In this document: piece by piece, positions 48,893-56,338 of the stretch | How positions within the stretch are numbered: the stretch's first letter is position 1 | Layout of the letters: each line of letters starts with the position of its first letter | Origin: Actinospineispora acaciae DSM 45401 | GTDB lineage: Bacteria; Actinomycetota; Actinomycetes; Mycobacteriales; Pseudonocardiaceae | Direction of reading: 5' to 3' | Assembly: GCF_000620785.1 (NCBI RefSeq) | Contig: NZ_JIAI01000012.1 | Location: forward strand, 156,139 to 220,138 | Length of the DNA: 64,000 bases | Translations under genes and position numbers: made by a program | Notes under the pieces: generated by a model | Seen by the model: only the letters and a program-made list of their open reading frames with translations | The model's database searches: none | Told to the model about the DNA's origin: nothing

Positions 48893-49932
48893 GCCGGCAC
48901 CTCGCCGGAGCCGCGCGGGACCAGCCGCAACGGCACGGTCAGGGTGGCCGGCTCCGGCGCCTTGCCGGCGATGCGGTCCATCAGCCGCTCGGCGGCCAGC
49001 CGTCCGATCACGTCCGGCGGGTGGTCGATCACCGTCACCCCCGGGGAGATCGACTCGGCCAGCGGCAGGTCGCCGAAGCCGACGAACGCGACGTCGCGGC
49101 GGCCAAGCCGGTGCAGTACCGGCAGCACCCGCAGCGAGCACCGGGTGCTGGGGGAGAAGATCGCGGTCGGCGGGTCGGCGCTGTCCAGCAGCCGGATCGT
49201 CTCGGCGTCCAGTTGCTCGCTGTCCGGGTCGCAGGTCACCACCAGTTCGTCGTCCAGCTTGCCGGACGGTTCGCCGGGCGGCTTGCCGGCGGGGGCGATG
49301 CCCGCCTCGGCGAGCGCGGCGCGGTAGCCGTCCAGCCGCAGCCGGGTGGTGTCCAGCTCGGGCTCCAGGCCGAGGAACGCGATCCGCCGGTGCCCGTGCG
49401 CGATCAGGTGCCGCACGGCGGTGCGCGCCCCGTCGGCGTCGTCGACCACCACCGAGTCGGAGTCCGCGCCGGAGGGCCGGCGGTCGACGAACACGACCGG
49501 GCAGCTCAGCGCGGACACGTGGGAGTGCTCGGTGGAGATCGGCGCCAGGATCAGCCCGGCCACCCGCCGCTGCACCATCCGGGTCAGCAGCTCGCGCTCG
49601 TGGCGCTGGTCGCGGTTCGTGCTGGCGATCATCACGGAGATCCCCCGCGACAGCGCGACCCGCTCGATCTGGCCGGCCACGCTGGCGAAGAACGGGTCGG
49701 CCACCGAGTCCACCACCACGCCGATGGTGTCGTCGGTGCCCCGGCGCAGCGAGCGGGCCAGCGGGTCGGGCTGGTAGCCGAGCGCGAGCACCGCGCGCTG
49801 CACCCGGCCCCGGGTCTCGGGTGCCACCCGGGGGTCGCCGTTGATCACCCTGGAGACGGTCTTCGCGCTGGTCTCGGCGGCCGCCGCGACGTCCCGCAGC
49901 CGCACCCGCCGCCCGCCGTCCCGGCCGTTCAT
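48889..49932 (-). CDS. LacI family transcriptional regulator
   Basis: A 347-aa repressor of the surrounding sugar operon. The N-terminal HTH is VRLRDVAAAAETSAKTVSRV, with hinge and sugar-binding core (IGVVVDSVADPFFASVAGQI, VVFVDRRPSGADSDSV, DVAFVGFGDLPLAESI). It is the second gene of the operon, so it is probably autoregulated. Two GGTAAACGATGTCAC sites upstream of the first gene are the likely operators. The start ATG 49932 overlaps the pfkB-like stop. Confidence 0.9.
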   Translation of the reverse strand: MNGRDGGRRVRLRDVAAAAETSAKTVSRVINGDPRVAPETRGRVQRAVLALGYQPDPLARSLRRGTDDTIGVVVDSVADPFFASVAGQIERVALSRGISVMIASTNRDQRHERELLTRMVQRRVAGLILAPISTEHSHVSALSCPVVFVDRRPSGADSDSVVVDDADGARTAVRHLIAHGHRRIAFLGLEPELDTTRLRLDGYRAALAEAGIAPAGKPPGEPSGKLDDELVVTCDPDSEQLDAETIRLLDSADPPTAIFSPSTRCSLRVLPVLHRLGRRDVAFVGFGDLPLAESISPGVTVIDHPPDVIGRLAAERLMDRIAGKAPEPATLTVPLRLVPRGSGEVPA

Positions 49933-51044
49933 CCCGCGTCTCCGGTGCGCGCGGCGGTGTTCATAGCTCCGGCGGTGTTCGTGGCTCCGCCGGTGTTCGT
50001 GGCTCCGCCGGTGTTCGTGGCTCCGGTGGTGTTCGCGTCCTTGGTGGCCAGAGCGCGCAGCTGGGCGAGCAGCTCGTCGGCCCTGGCCGGGTCGACGCCG
50101 CCGGCGAGGAGCCGCTCGCAGGACGCGGTGGCGGTGGCCGCGCCTCGGATCACGGCGTCGAGCCACTGCTCGTACTCCAGCCCCGCCGGGCTCCCGCCGG
50201 CCTGCAACAGCCCGAGCGCCAACCCGCCCACGAACGAGTCGCCGGCCCCGACCGCGCTCACCACCCGGGTAGGCACCGTCCGTACCCACTCCGTCCGTAC
50301 CCCGTCGGAGAACGCCACCCCCGCCGCGCCGGCCGTGACCGCCGCTCGCCGGGCGCCGAGGGCGCACAACGCGCGCGCCGCATCCCCGGCGCGCCCGGCC
50401 ACGCTCGCGCCGTCGTCGGACCCGTTCTCGGACTCCGCGCCGACCAGCAGCGCGCCGCTGCCGCCGTGGATGGCCGCCTCGGCCTCCTCCAGGTTCGGCG
50501 TGACCAGGTCCGGCCCGCTGGCCAGCGTGGCGTGCAACGGGGCGGGCGCGGTGTCGAGCACGGTGGCCACTCCGGCCTCGGCGGCCAGCGCGACCAGCTC
50601 GGCGTACCCGTCCACCGGCGCGCCGGGCGGCAGGCTGCCCGCGCAGACCAGCAGCCGCGCGCCCGCTGCCGCCCGCTCGGCGACAGCGTCCCGGTACGCC
50701 GCCCAGGTGGCCTCGTCCAGCGGGGTGCCCGGTTCGTTGAGAACGGTGGCCCGGCCGGACTCCTCGACCATGATCGTTCCCACCCGGGCGTACCCGGGGG
50801 AGGCCACCGGCACGACGTCCGCGCCCTCGTCGGCGAGCAGCCCGAGTATCCGGTCCCGGTCCCGCTCGGCGACCAGCGCCACCAGCGTGGCCGGCCGGCG
50901 GTAGGCGCGCGCCACCCTGGCCACGTTCACGCCCTTGCCCCCCGCCGTCACCTCGACCGCGCGCGCCCGCAACACCCCGCCGGGCACGACCTCCGGCACC
51001 CGGGAGGTCCGGTCCACGCAGAGGTTGGGGGTGGCGATCAGCAC
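49929..51044 (-). CDS. 1-phosphofructokinase-like PfkB family kinase
   Basis: A 371-aa ribokinase/PfkB-family kinase and first gene of the sugar operon. It shows LIATPNLCVDRTSRVPEVVP (family start), VTAGGKGVNVARVARAYRR, LVCAGSLPPGAP, DLVTPNLEEAEAAI and the anion-hole GAGDSFVGGLALGLL. It could phosphorylate a sugar 1-phosphate to the bisphosphate used by the LacD-like aldolase. A GAGGAG ribosome site supports GTG 51044. The last 35 residues are a TNTGGA-type repeat, encoded by 18-base tandem units, with no known role. Confidence 0.86.
   Translation of the reverse strand: MLIATPNLCVDRTSRVPEVVPGGVLRARAVEVTAGGKGVNVARVARAYRRPATLVALVAERDRDRILGLLADEGADVVPVASPGYARVGTIMVEESGRATVLNEPGTPLDEATWAAYRDAVAERAAAGARLLVCAGSLPPGAPVDGYAELVALAAEAGVATVLDTAPAPLHATLASGPDLVTPNLEEAEAAIHGGSGALLVGAESENGSDDGASVAGRAGDAARALCALGARRAAVTAGAAGVAFSDGVRTEWVRTVPTRVVSAVGAGDSFVGGLALGLLQAGGSPAGLEYEQWLDAVIRGAATATASCERLLAGGVDPARADELLAQLRALATKDANTTGATNTGGATNTGGATNTAGAMNTAARTGDAG
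49956..50034. repeat. 18-bp in-frame tandem repeat at the pfkB-like 3' end
   Basis: GGTGTTCGTGGCTCCGCC recurs every 18 bases from 49956 (about 4.3 copies, small changes at the ends). It encodes TNTGGA units at the C-terminus and does not shift the frame. Copy number may vary between strains. Confidence 0.85.
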
Positions 51045-51063
51045 GCGCGCTCCTCGTCGTTGC

Positions 51064-51154
51064 GGAGTTGCCGGAGTTGCCGGAGTTGCCGGGTTGTCGG
51101 AGTGGCCGGGGGTTGTCGGGCTGCGGGGTTGCCGGGGTTGCCGGGGTTGCCGAG
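51064..51154. repeat. GTTGCCGGA/GTTGCCGGG imperfect tandem repeats
   Basis: About ten imperfect copies of a 9-base unit (GTTGCCGGA or GTTGCCGGG) occupy the leader between the pfkB-like start and its operators. It lies in the untranslated leader or promoter of the sugar operon; the remaining gap to the P-loop kinase holds the operators and no gene. Confidence 0.8.
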
Positions 51155-51169
51155 GCCGTTCACCGGGGG

Positions 51170-51207
51170 AGGTAAACGATGTCACACACAGAGGTAAACG
51201 ATGTCAC
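51170..51207. promoter_or_regulatory. Two direct copies of a LacI-type operator sequence
   Basis: AGGTAAACGATGTCAC occurs at 51170-51185 and 51192-51207, 22 bases apart (about two helical turns). GGTAAACG is a half-site common in LacI-family operators, followed by a degenerate second half with the central CG kept. Placed upstream of the sugar operon, they are the likely targets of its LacI gene. Confidence 0.62.
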
Positions 51208-51316
51208 GCTCTGGTGCAGCGAAGTCTGAGCCCGCGTCGGGGCGGTGTCAAGAGCTCGAAGTGAAGTGCACGCCGAACGCACCAGCGGAGCCGAACACGG
51301 TGTCACCAGCGCGGTG

Positions 51317-51874
51317 TCACGAGCGCGGGGCCAGGAACCGCTGGAGCGTCGTGGCCAGCCGTTCCACCGGCCAGCTCGCGTCCAGCTCCAGGTGCTCGGT
51401 CCGGGGCGCGGTGAGCACGCCGGTGGCCAGGAACGCCGTGGGGTCGGCGAGCTTGGCGCGGTCGCGCGCGGCGCCCCGGCTCCGCAGCCGGCGCAGCAGC
51501 TCGTCGGGGTCCAGCCGCAGCCACACCAGCACCGGGCTCCCGCCGGCCGCGACCAGCCGGTCCCGGACCGCCGCCCAGGCCGCCGGGTCGGAGCGCTCGG
51601 CGGTGAACGGCGCGACCGCGACCACCGGGCGACCGATCTGCAGGTTGTCCACCGCGGTGGCCAGCAGCGCCTCGTAGCGGGCCGCCCGGGTGGGGCCGGC
51701 CAGCACCGGGTCGTCCAGGTCGTCGGAGCCCACCAGCGCGCCGACGACCGAGGTCAGCGGGCCGGTGAGCACGTCCTGGTCGAGCAGCGCGGCGCCGAGG
51801 CGGGCGGCCAGCGCCGCGCCCAGCGTCGACTTCCCGCTGGCCGCCGGCCCGCTGATGAGCACCGCGAGCAGCAT
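51317..51874 (-). CDS. P-loop kinase-like protein
   Basis: A 185-aa nucleotide-binding protein: MLLAVLISGPAASGKSTLG with Walker A GPAASGKS, then LLDQDVLTGPL, VVAVAPFTAERSD and LVWLRLDPDELLRRLRSRGA (Arg-rich lid). It resembles small-molecule kinases such as gluconate or shikimate kinase or the AAA_33 group. ATG 51874 is chosen since the longer frame has no similarity. The frame stops about 270 bases before the pfkB-like start; it is probably transcribed separately. The substrate is unknown, though a sugar kinase role would fit the nearby operon. Confidence 0.75.
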   Translation of the reverse strand: MLLAVLISGPAASGKSTLGAALAARLGAALLDQDVLTGPLTSVVGALVGSDDLDDPVLAGPTRAARYEALLATAVDNLQIGRPVVAVAPFTAERSDPAAWAAVRDRLVAAGGSPVLVWLRLDPDELLRRLRSRGAARDRAKLADPTAFLATGVLTAPRTEHLELDASWPVERLATTLQRFLAPRS

Positions 51875-51965
51875 GGCTACCGGCGCACCGGCACGTACGT
51901 CGCTTGCATACCCGTCTAGTACCCCGGACCCGCGCCGAAGTACGCCTGCGAACCGCGAACCGGTG

Positions 51966-52817
51966 TCACAGGGTGGACGCCAGCGCGCCGAGCACCTCGG
52001 AGCACCCACCGTCCACCTTGACGACGGCGAACTCGTCCCCCCGGGTCGGACCCCGGTTGACGATCACGACCGGGATGTCCCGCTGGTGCGCGCGGCGCAC
52101 GAACCGCAGCCCGGACTGCACGGTCAGCGACGACCCGGCGACCAGCAGCGCGCCCGTCCGGCCGTCCTCGGGCACCAGCGACTCGACCATCCCGTAGGCC
52201 AGCGCCACCCGACCCGGCGGCACGTTCTCGCCGAAGAACACCACGTCAGGCTTGAGCGTCCCGCCGCAGTCCGTGCACGGCGCGACCCGAAACCCGTCCA
52301 CCGACTCCAGCGCGGCGTCACCGTCCGGGTTGCTCGCCACCCCGGCCCCGTGCGCCTCGGCGAACCCGGGGTTGAGCTCGGCCAGCCGCAGTTGCAGCTC
52401 CGCGCGCGAGCCTCGGCCCCGGCAGTCCAGGCAGACCACGTCGGCCAGCCGTCCGTGCAGGTCGATCACGGACCGCTGGCCGGCCGCCCGGTGCAGCCCG
52501 TCCACGTTCTGCGTGATCAACCCGCGTACCGCGCCGGCGCGCTCCAGCTCGACCAGTGCGCGGTGCCCGGCGTTCGGCTCGGCCGCGCGCATCCGTGCCC
52601 ACCCGACGTGGCTGCGCGCCCAGTAGCGACGCCGCGCCGCCTCGCCGGAGCGGAACTCGCCGAACGTCATCGGCGTGGCGCGCGGCGAACCCGGCCCCCG
52701 GTAGTCCGGGATGCCGGAGTCGGTGGACAGCCCGGCCCCGGTGAGCGCCACCACCGCACGACCGGCAAGAACCTGACACGCCCGCTCCAGCGCACCGGGC
52801 AACGAATCGACGCGCAC
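51966..52817 (-). CDS. Sirtuin NAD-dependent protein deacylase
   Basis: A 283-aa Sir2-family enzyme. Motifs are VVALTGAGLSTDSGIPDYRG (NAD), ITQNVDGLHRAAG with catalytic-site Asn-Asp and later His in VIDLHG, two zinc CxxC pairs (VCLDCRG and APCTDCGG), KPDVVFFGENVP and LVAGSSLTVQSG. It removes acyl groups from lysines and makes O-acyl-ADP-ribose. About 40 residues longer than a minimal sirtuin between the zinc pairs. GTG at 52817 is next to the palindromic repeat at 52834. It stands alone. Confidence 0.9.
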   Translation of the reverse strand: MRVDSLPGALERACQVLAGRAVVALTGAGLSTDSGIPDYRGPGSPRATPMTFGEFRSGEAARRRYWARSHVGWARMRAAEPNAGHRALVELERAGAVRGLITQNVDGLHRAAGQRSVIDLHGRLADVVCLDCRGRGSRAELQLRLAELNPGFAEAHGAGVASNPDGDAALESVDGFRVAPCTDCGGTLKPDVVFFGENVPPGRVALAYGMVESLVPEDGRTGALLVAGSSLTVQSGLRFVRRAHQRDIPVVIVNRGPTRGDEFAVVKVDGGCSEVLGALASTL

Positions 52818-52833
52818 CAGCCCAGAATAGGGC

Positions 52834-52879
52834 CCCGTGAGTGGCTGGAGCCGTCATAGCGGCCCTGGCCACTCACGGG
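52834..52879. repeat. Inverted repeat of the CCGTGAGTGG family
   Basis: Arms CCCGTGAGTGGC (52834-52845) and GCCACTCACGGG (52868-52879) around a 22-base loop. The first ten bases match the hairpin at 30822-30865, so this is a dispersed palindromic element, sitting here between divergent sirtuin and hrcA genes. Confidence 0.8.
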
Positions 52880-52900
52880 TCCGCGGGGCCTGTGAAAACG

Positions 52901-52906
52901 TAGACT
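52901..52906 (+). promoter_or_regulatory. Probable -10 box of hrcA
   Basis: TAGACT, about 24 bases before the GGGGAGG ribosome site and TTG start of hrcA. No clear -35 and no CIRCE inverted repeat is visible in the region. Confidence 0.45.
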
Positions 52907-52935
52907 GGGTAACGAACGGCCGGGGAGGTGCACGG

Positions 52936-53958
52936 TTGAACGCCGAGGAACGTCGTTTCGAGGTGCTGCGCGCCATCGTCGCCGACTACGTGGCGACCCA
53001 GGAGCCGGTCGGGTCGAAGGCGCTGGTCGAGCGGTACAACCTCGGGGTGTCCAGCGCGACAGTGCGCAACGACATGGTGACCCTGGAGGAGGACGGCTAC
53101 ATCGCCCAGCCGCACACCAGCGCGGGCCGGATCCCGACCGACAAGGGCTACCGCCGGTTCGTGGACAGGCTCAGCGAGGTCAAGCCGCTATCGGGGGCCG
53201 AGAGGCGGGCCATCCACTCCTTCCTGGGCGGCGCGATGGACCTCGACGACGTGCTGCGCCGCAGCGTCCGGCTGCTGGCCCAGCTCACCCGCCAGGTGGC
53301 CGTCGTGCAGTACCCGACGCTGACCCGGTCCACCGTGCGGCACCTGGAGCTGGTCTCGCTCACCCCGGCCAGGCTGATGCTGGTGCTGATCACCGACAGC
53401 GGGCGGGTGGACCAGCGGATGGTGGACCTGGGTGAGGTGATCACCGAGGACGCGGTCGGCCGGTTGCGCACGCTGTTCAACGGGGCGCTGGAGGGGCGCC
53501 GGCTGGCGGACGCCTCGGTGCTGGTCGCCGAGCTGCCCGAGCAGTCCCCGAGCGAGCTGCGCGACGCGGTCACCACGCTGTCCATGGTGCTCATCGACGC
53601 GCTGGTGGAGCACCCCGAGGAGCGGCTGGTGCTCGGCGGCACCGCGAACCTGACCCGCAACGTGGCCGACTTCCCCGGCTCGCTGCGCCAGGTGCTCGAG
53701 GCGCTGGAGGAGCAGGTCGTGGTGCTCAAGCTGCTCGCCTCGGCGCACAGCCCGGGTACCGTGCGGGTGAGTATCGGGGAGGAGAACGAGGCCGAGGAGA
53801 TGCGGTCCACCTCGGTGGTGTCCATCGGGTACGGGCCGGGCGAGACCCTGCTCGGTGGCATGGGCGTGGTCGGGCCGACCAGGATGGACTACCCGAGCAC
53901 GATCGCCGCGGTGCACGCGGTCGCCAGGTATGTAGGTGAGATCCTGGCCGGGCGGTAA
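52936..53958 (+). CDS. hrcA: Heat-inducible transcription repressor HrcA
   Basis: A 340-aa HrcA. The N-terminal winged helix includes RRFEVLRAIVADYVATQEPV, YNLGVSSATVRNDMVTLEE and GYIAQPHTSAGRIPTDKGYR, highly conserved in HrcA. The remainder is the GAF-like and insertion domains. It normally represses chaperone genes through CIRCE elements. TTG 52936 is chosen by the GGGGAGG site seven bases upstream and the conserved RRFEVL start. dnaJ follows 75 bases later, as in mycobacteria. Confidence 0.92.
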   Translation: MNAEERRFEVLRAIVADYVATQEPVGSKALVERYNLGVSSATVRNDMVTLEEDGYIAQPHTSAGRIPTDKGYRRFVDRLSEVKPLSGAERRAIHSFLGGAMDLDDVLRRSVRLLAQLTRQVAVVQYPTLTRSTVRHLELVSLTPARLMLVLITDSGRVDQRMVDLGEVITEDAVGRLRTLFNGALEGRRLADASVLVAELPEQSPSELRDAVTTLSMVLIDALVEHPEERLVLGGTANLTRNVADFPGSLRQVLEALEEQVVVLKLLASAHSPGTVRVSIGEENEAEEMRSTSVVSIGYGPGETLLGGMGVVGPTRMDYPSTIAAVHAVARYVGEILAGR

Positions 53959-54033
53959 GCCCTAGGAGGACATCCCGGGGCGGTCGCCGCCGGGCACGAG
54001 CGAGCTTGTTCGAGGGACATGAGGAACACAAGG

Positions 54034-55212
54034 GTGGCGAGGGACTACTACGGGTTGCTCGGCGTCAACACTGACGCGAGCGGGGACGAGATCAAGCGGG
54101 CCTACCGTCGGTTGGCCCGTGAGCTGCACCCCGACGTCAATCCCGATCCGCAGGCCCGGGAACGGTTTGCCGAGGTCACGAAGGCCTACGAGGTGCTCTC
54201 CGACCCGGAGAAGCGGCGGATCGTGGACCTCGGCGGCGACCCGCTGGACAACGGCGCCGGCCGGGGCGGCGGCGCCGGGGATCCGTTCGCCGGGTTCGGT
54301 GGCCTGGGCGACATCATGGACGCCTTCTTCGGCGGCGCCGCCGGGATGGGCGGCATGGGCGGCGGCCGGGGCCCGCGCAGCCGGGTCCAGCCGGGCGCGG
54401 ACGCGCTGATCCGGATGCGGCTGACCATGGAGGAGTGCGCGGCCGGGCTCACCAAGGAGCTCACCGTGGACACCGCCGTGCTCTGCTCGGAGTGCACCGG
54501 CTCGGGCTGCGCGCCGGGCACCGAGCCGTCCATGTGTGACATCTGCGGCGGCCGCGGCGAGGTGCAGAGCGTGCAGCGCTCGTTCCTCGGCCAGGTGGTC
54601 ACCAGCCGCCCGTGCCCGAACTGCCGGGGCCAGGGCCAGGTCATCCCGGACCCGTGCCGGCAGTGCGGCGGCGACGGGCGGGTGCGGGCACGGCGCTCGG
54701 TCACGGTGAAGATGCCCGCCGGGGTGGCCGACGGGATGCGGGTGCGGCTGGCCGGCCAGGGCGAGGTCGGCCCCGGCGGCGGCCCGGCCGGCGACCTGTA
54801 CGTGGAGGTCGAGGAGGCGCCGCACGAGGTGTTCACCCGCGAGGGGGTGGACCTGCACTGCGTGCTGCCGCTGCCGATGACCGCCGCCGCGCTGGGCACC
54901 ACCGTGCGGCTGCCCACCCTGACCGACGACGTGATCGAGCTGGACGTGGAGCCAGGCACCCAGACCGGCAAGGTGCACACGCTGCGCGGCAAGGGCATGC
55001 CCCGGCTGCGCTCCAGCGGCCGGGTGGACGGGCGCGGCGACATGATGGTGCACATCGAGGTCGTGACGCCGACCAAGCTGGACGCCAAGCAGACCGAGCT
55101 GCTGCGCGAGCTGGCCGCGCTGCGCGGCGACGAGCAGCCCGACGTGGCGATGAACGGCCGCAACGGCGGCGGGTTGTTCTCCCGGCTGCGCGGCGGCCGA
55201 GGCGGCCGGTGA
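54034..55212 (+). CDS. dnaJ: Chaperone DnaJ (DnaJ2)
   Basis: A 392-aa type I DnaJ. The J domain ARDYYGLLGV...YRRLARELHPDVN has the HPD tripeptide; a Gly-rich region (about 75-115) follows; then four zinc CxxCxGxG motifs (CSECTGSG, CDICGGRG, CPNCRGQG, CRQCGGDG) and a C-terminal substrate-binding domain with LRGKGMPRL. GTG 54034 is favoured over ATG 54019: GAGGAA lies seven bases before it and the actinobacterial protein begins MARDYYGLLGV. It works with DnaK and follows hrcA. Confidence 0.92.
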   Translation: MARDYYGLLGVNTDASGDEIKRAYRRLARELHPDVNPDPQARERFAEVTKAYEVLSDPEKRRIVDLGGDPLDNGAGRGGGAGDPFAGFGGLGDIMDAFFGGAAGMGGMGGGRGPRSRVQPGADALIRMRLTMEECAAGLTKELTVDTAVLCSECTGSGCAPGTEPSMCDICGGRGEVQSVQRSFLGQVVTSRPCPNCRGQGQVIPDPCRQCGGDGRVRARRSVTVKMPAGVADGMRVRLAGQGEVGPGGGPAGDLYVEVEEAPHEVFTREGVDLHCVLPLPMTAAALGTTVRLPTLTDDVIELDVEPGTQTGKVHTLRGKGMPRLRSSGRVDGRGDMMVHIEVVTPTKLDAKQTELLRELAALRGDEQPDVAMNGRNGGGLFSRLRGGRGGR

Positions 55213-55239
55213 CGCCGGCGGTGACCCGGGGATGACCGG

Positions 55240-56046
55240 GTGACGCCGCCGCTCCACCTGGTCGACGAGCTGCCGGCCGGCGAGCTGGCCGAGCTGGCCG
55301 GCGCGGAGGGGCGGCACGCGGTGACCGTCCGGCGCACCCGGGTGGGGGAGCGGTTGCTGCTCGGCGACGGGCGCGGCGGGCTGGCCGACGCCGAGGTGAC
55401 CGAGGTCGGCCGCGACGCGCTGACCGTCCGCATCCTGGCCCGGCGCCGGGTGCCCGCGCCCAGGCCCACCGTCACCCTGGCGCAGGCGCTGGTCAAGGGC
55501 GATCGCGGCGAGCTGGCCGTGGAGCTGGCCACCGAGGCCGGCGTGGACGCGATACTGCCGTGGCGGGCCGCCCGCTGCGTGGCCCGCTGGGACGACGGCC
55601 CGCGCGGGGCGAAGGCGCTGGCCCGCTGGCGCTCGACGGTCCGAGCCGCCGCCAAACAGTCCCGCCGCGCCTGGCTGCCCGAGATCGGCGAGCCGGTTGG
55701 CACGGACGAGCTCGCCGCACAACTGACCGCCGCACAACCGACCGCGGCGTTCGTCCTCCACGAGTCGGCCGACCTACCGATCGCGACAGCCGTCCACGAC
55801 CTAGGCCCCGACGCGCACAACCTGCTGCTCATCGTCGGCCCGGAAGGCGGCATCACCGACGACGAACTGGCCACCCTGCGAGCCGCCGGAGCCCGCGCGG
55901 TCCGGCTCGGGCCGGAGGTGCTCCGAGCGTCCACGGCCGCCACGGTGGCTCTGGCCGCGATCGGGGTCCTGACCGACCGCTGGACGCGCACCGTCCGTAA
56001 CGACCAGATACCGGACCTGGTCCGTTCGAGTGAGCGTACGGTGTAG
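55240..56046 (+). CDS. rsmE: 16S rRNA (uracil1498-N3)-methyltransferase RsmE
   Basis: A 268-aa SPOUT methyltransferase. An N-terminal PUA-like domain (residues 1-70) has GAEGRHAVTVRRTRVGERLLL. The knot domain shows LAQALVKGDRGELAVELATE, LLIVGPEGGITDDEL and VRLGPEVLRASTAATVALAA, the SAM-binding trefoil knot. It methylates N3 of U1498 in the decoding centre. It follows dnaJ by 27 bases, as in M. tuberculosis. Confidence 0.92.
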   Translation: MTPPLHLVDELPAGELAELAGAEGRHAVTVRRTRVGERLLLGDGRGGLADAEVTEVGRDALTVRILARRRVPAPRPTVTLAQALVKGDRGELAVELATEAGVDAILPWRAARCVARWDDGPRGAKALARWRSTVRAAAKQSRRAWLPEIGEPVGTDELAAQLTAAQPTAAFVLHESADLPIATAVHDLGPDAHNLLLIVGPEGGITDDELATLRAAGARAVRLGPEVLRASTAATVALAAIGVLTDRWTRTVRNDQIPDLVRSSERTV

Positions 56047-56171
56047 TTGAGAGCGATATGGGTTTACCATCTGTACTCCTGGTCCCCGGTGCTCAGGCCG
56101 AGGATCGGTGAAGATGTCGGGTGTGAGCACCCGATGAGGCCGCCGGTCGAGTCCCCCTTTGCCGGCGGCCG

Positions 56172-56213
56172 CCGTGCCGCGGCGGGCGTCCCCCCACGGT
56201 CGCCGCGGCACGG
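56172..56213. terminator. Strong GC hairpin between rsmE and phoH
   Basis: Arms CCGTGCCGCGGCG and CGCCGCGGCACGG (13 bp, perfect) around a 16-base loop, followed by TTTCC. A second smaller hairpin (TCGGGTG/CACCCGA, 56117-56134) lies before it. The 292-base gap has no coding frame I can support; the hairpins probably end the hrcA-dnaJ-rsmE transcript. Confidence 0.6.
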
Positions 56214-56338
56214 TTTCCACCCCACGTCCGCGTCCGCTGCCCGATGGTGGTTACCTGCCTGCGCCCAGGTCGCCGCCCCGCTACCATTTGCGGGAGAAAG
56301 CGTAGTGGCGAGCACAGGGAAGCAGGGCAGCACATCTA

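Noticed and set aside
52818..54033. CIRCE element expected for HrcA
   Set aside because: I found no TTAGCACTC-N9-GAGTGCTAA-like repeat before hrcA or dnaJ; the palindrome at 52834 has a different sequence.
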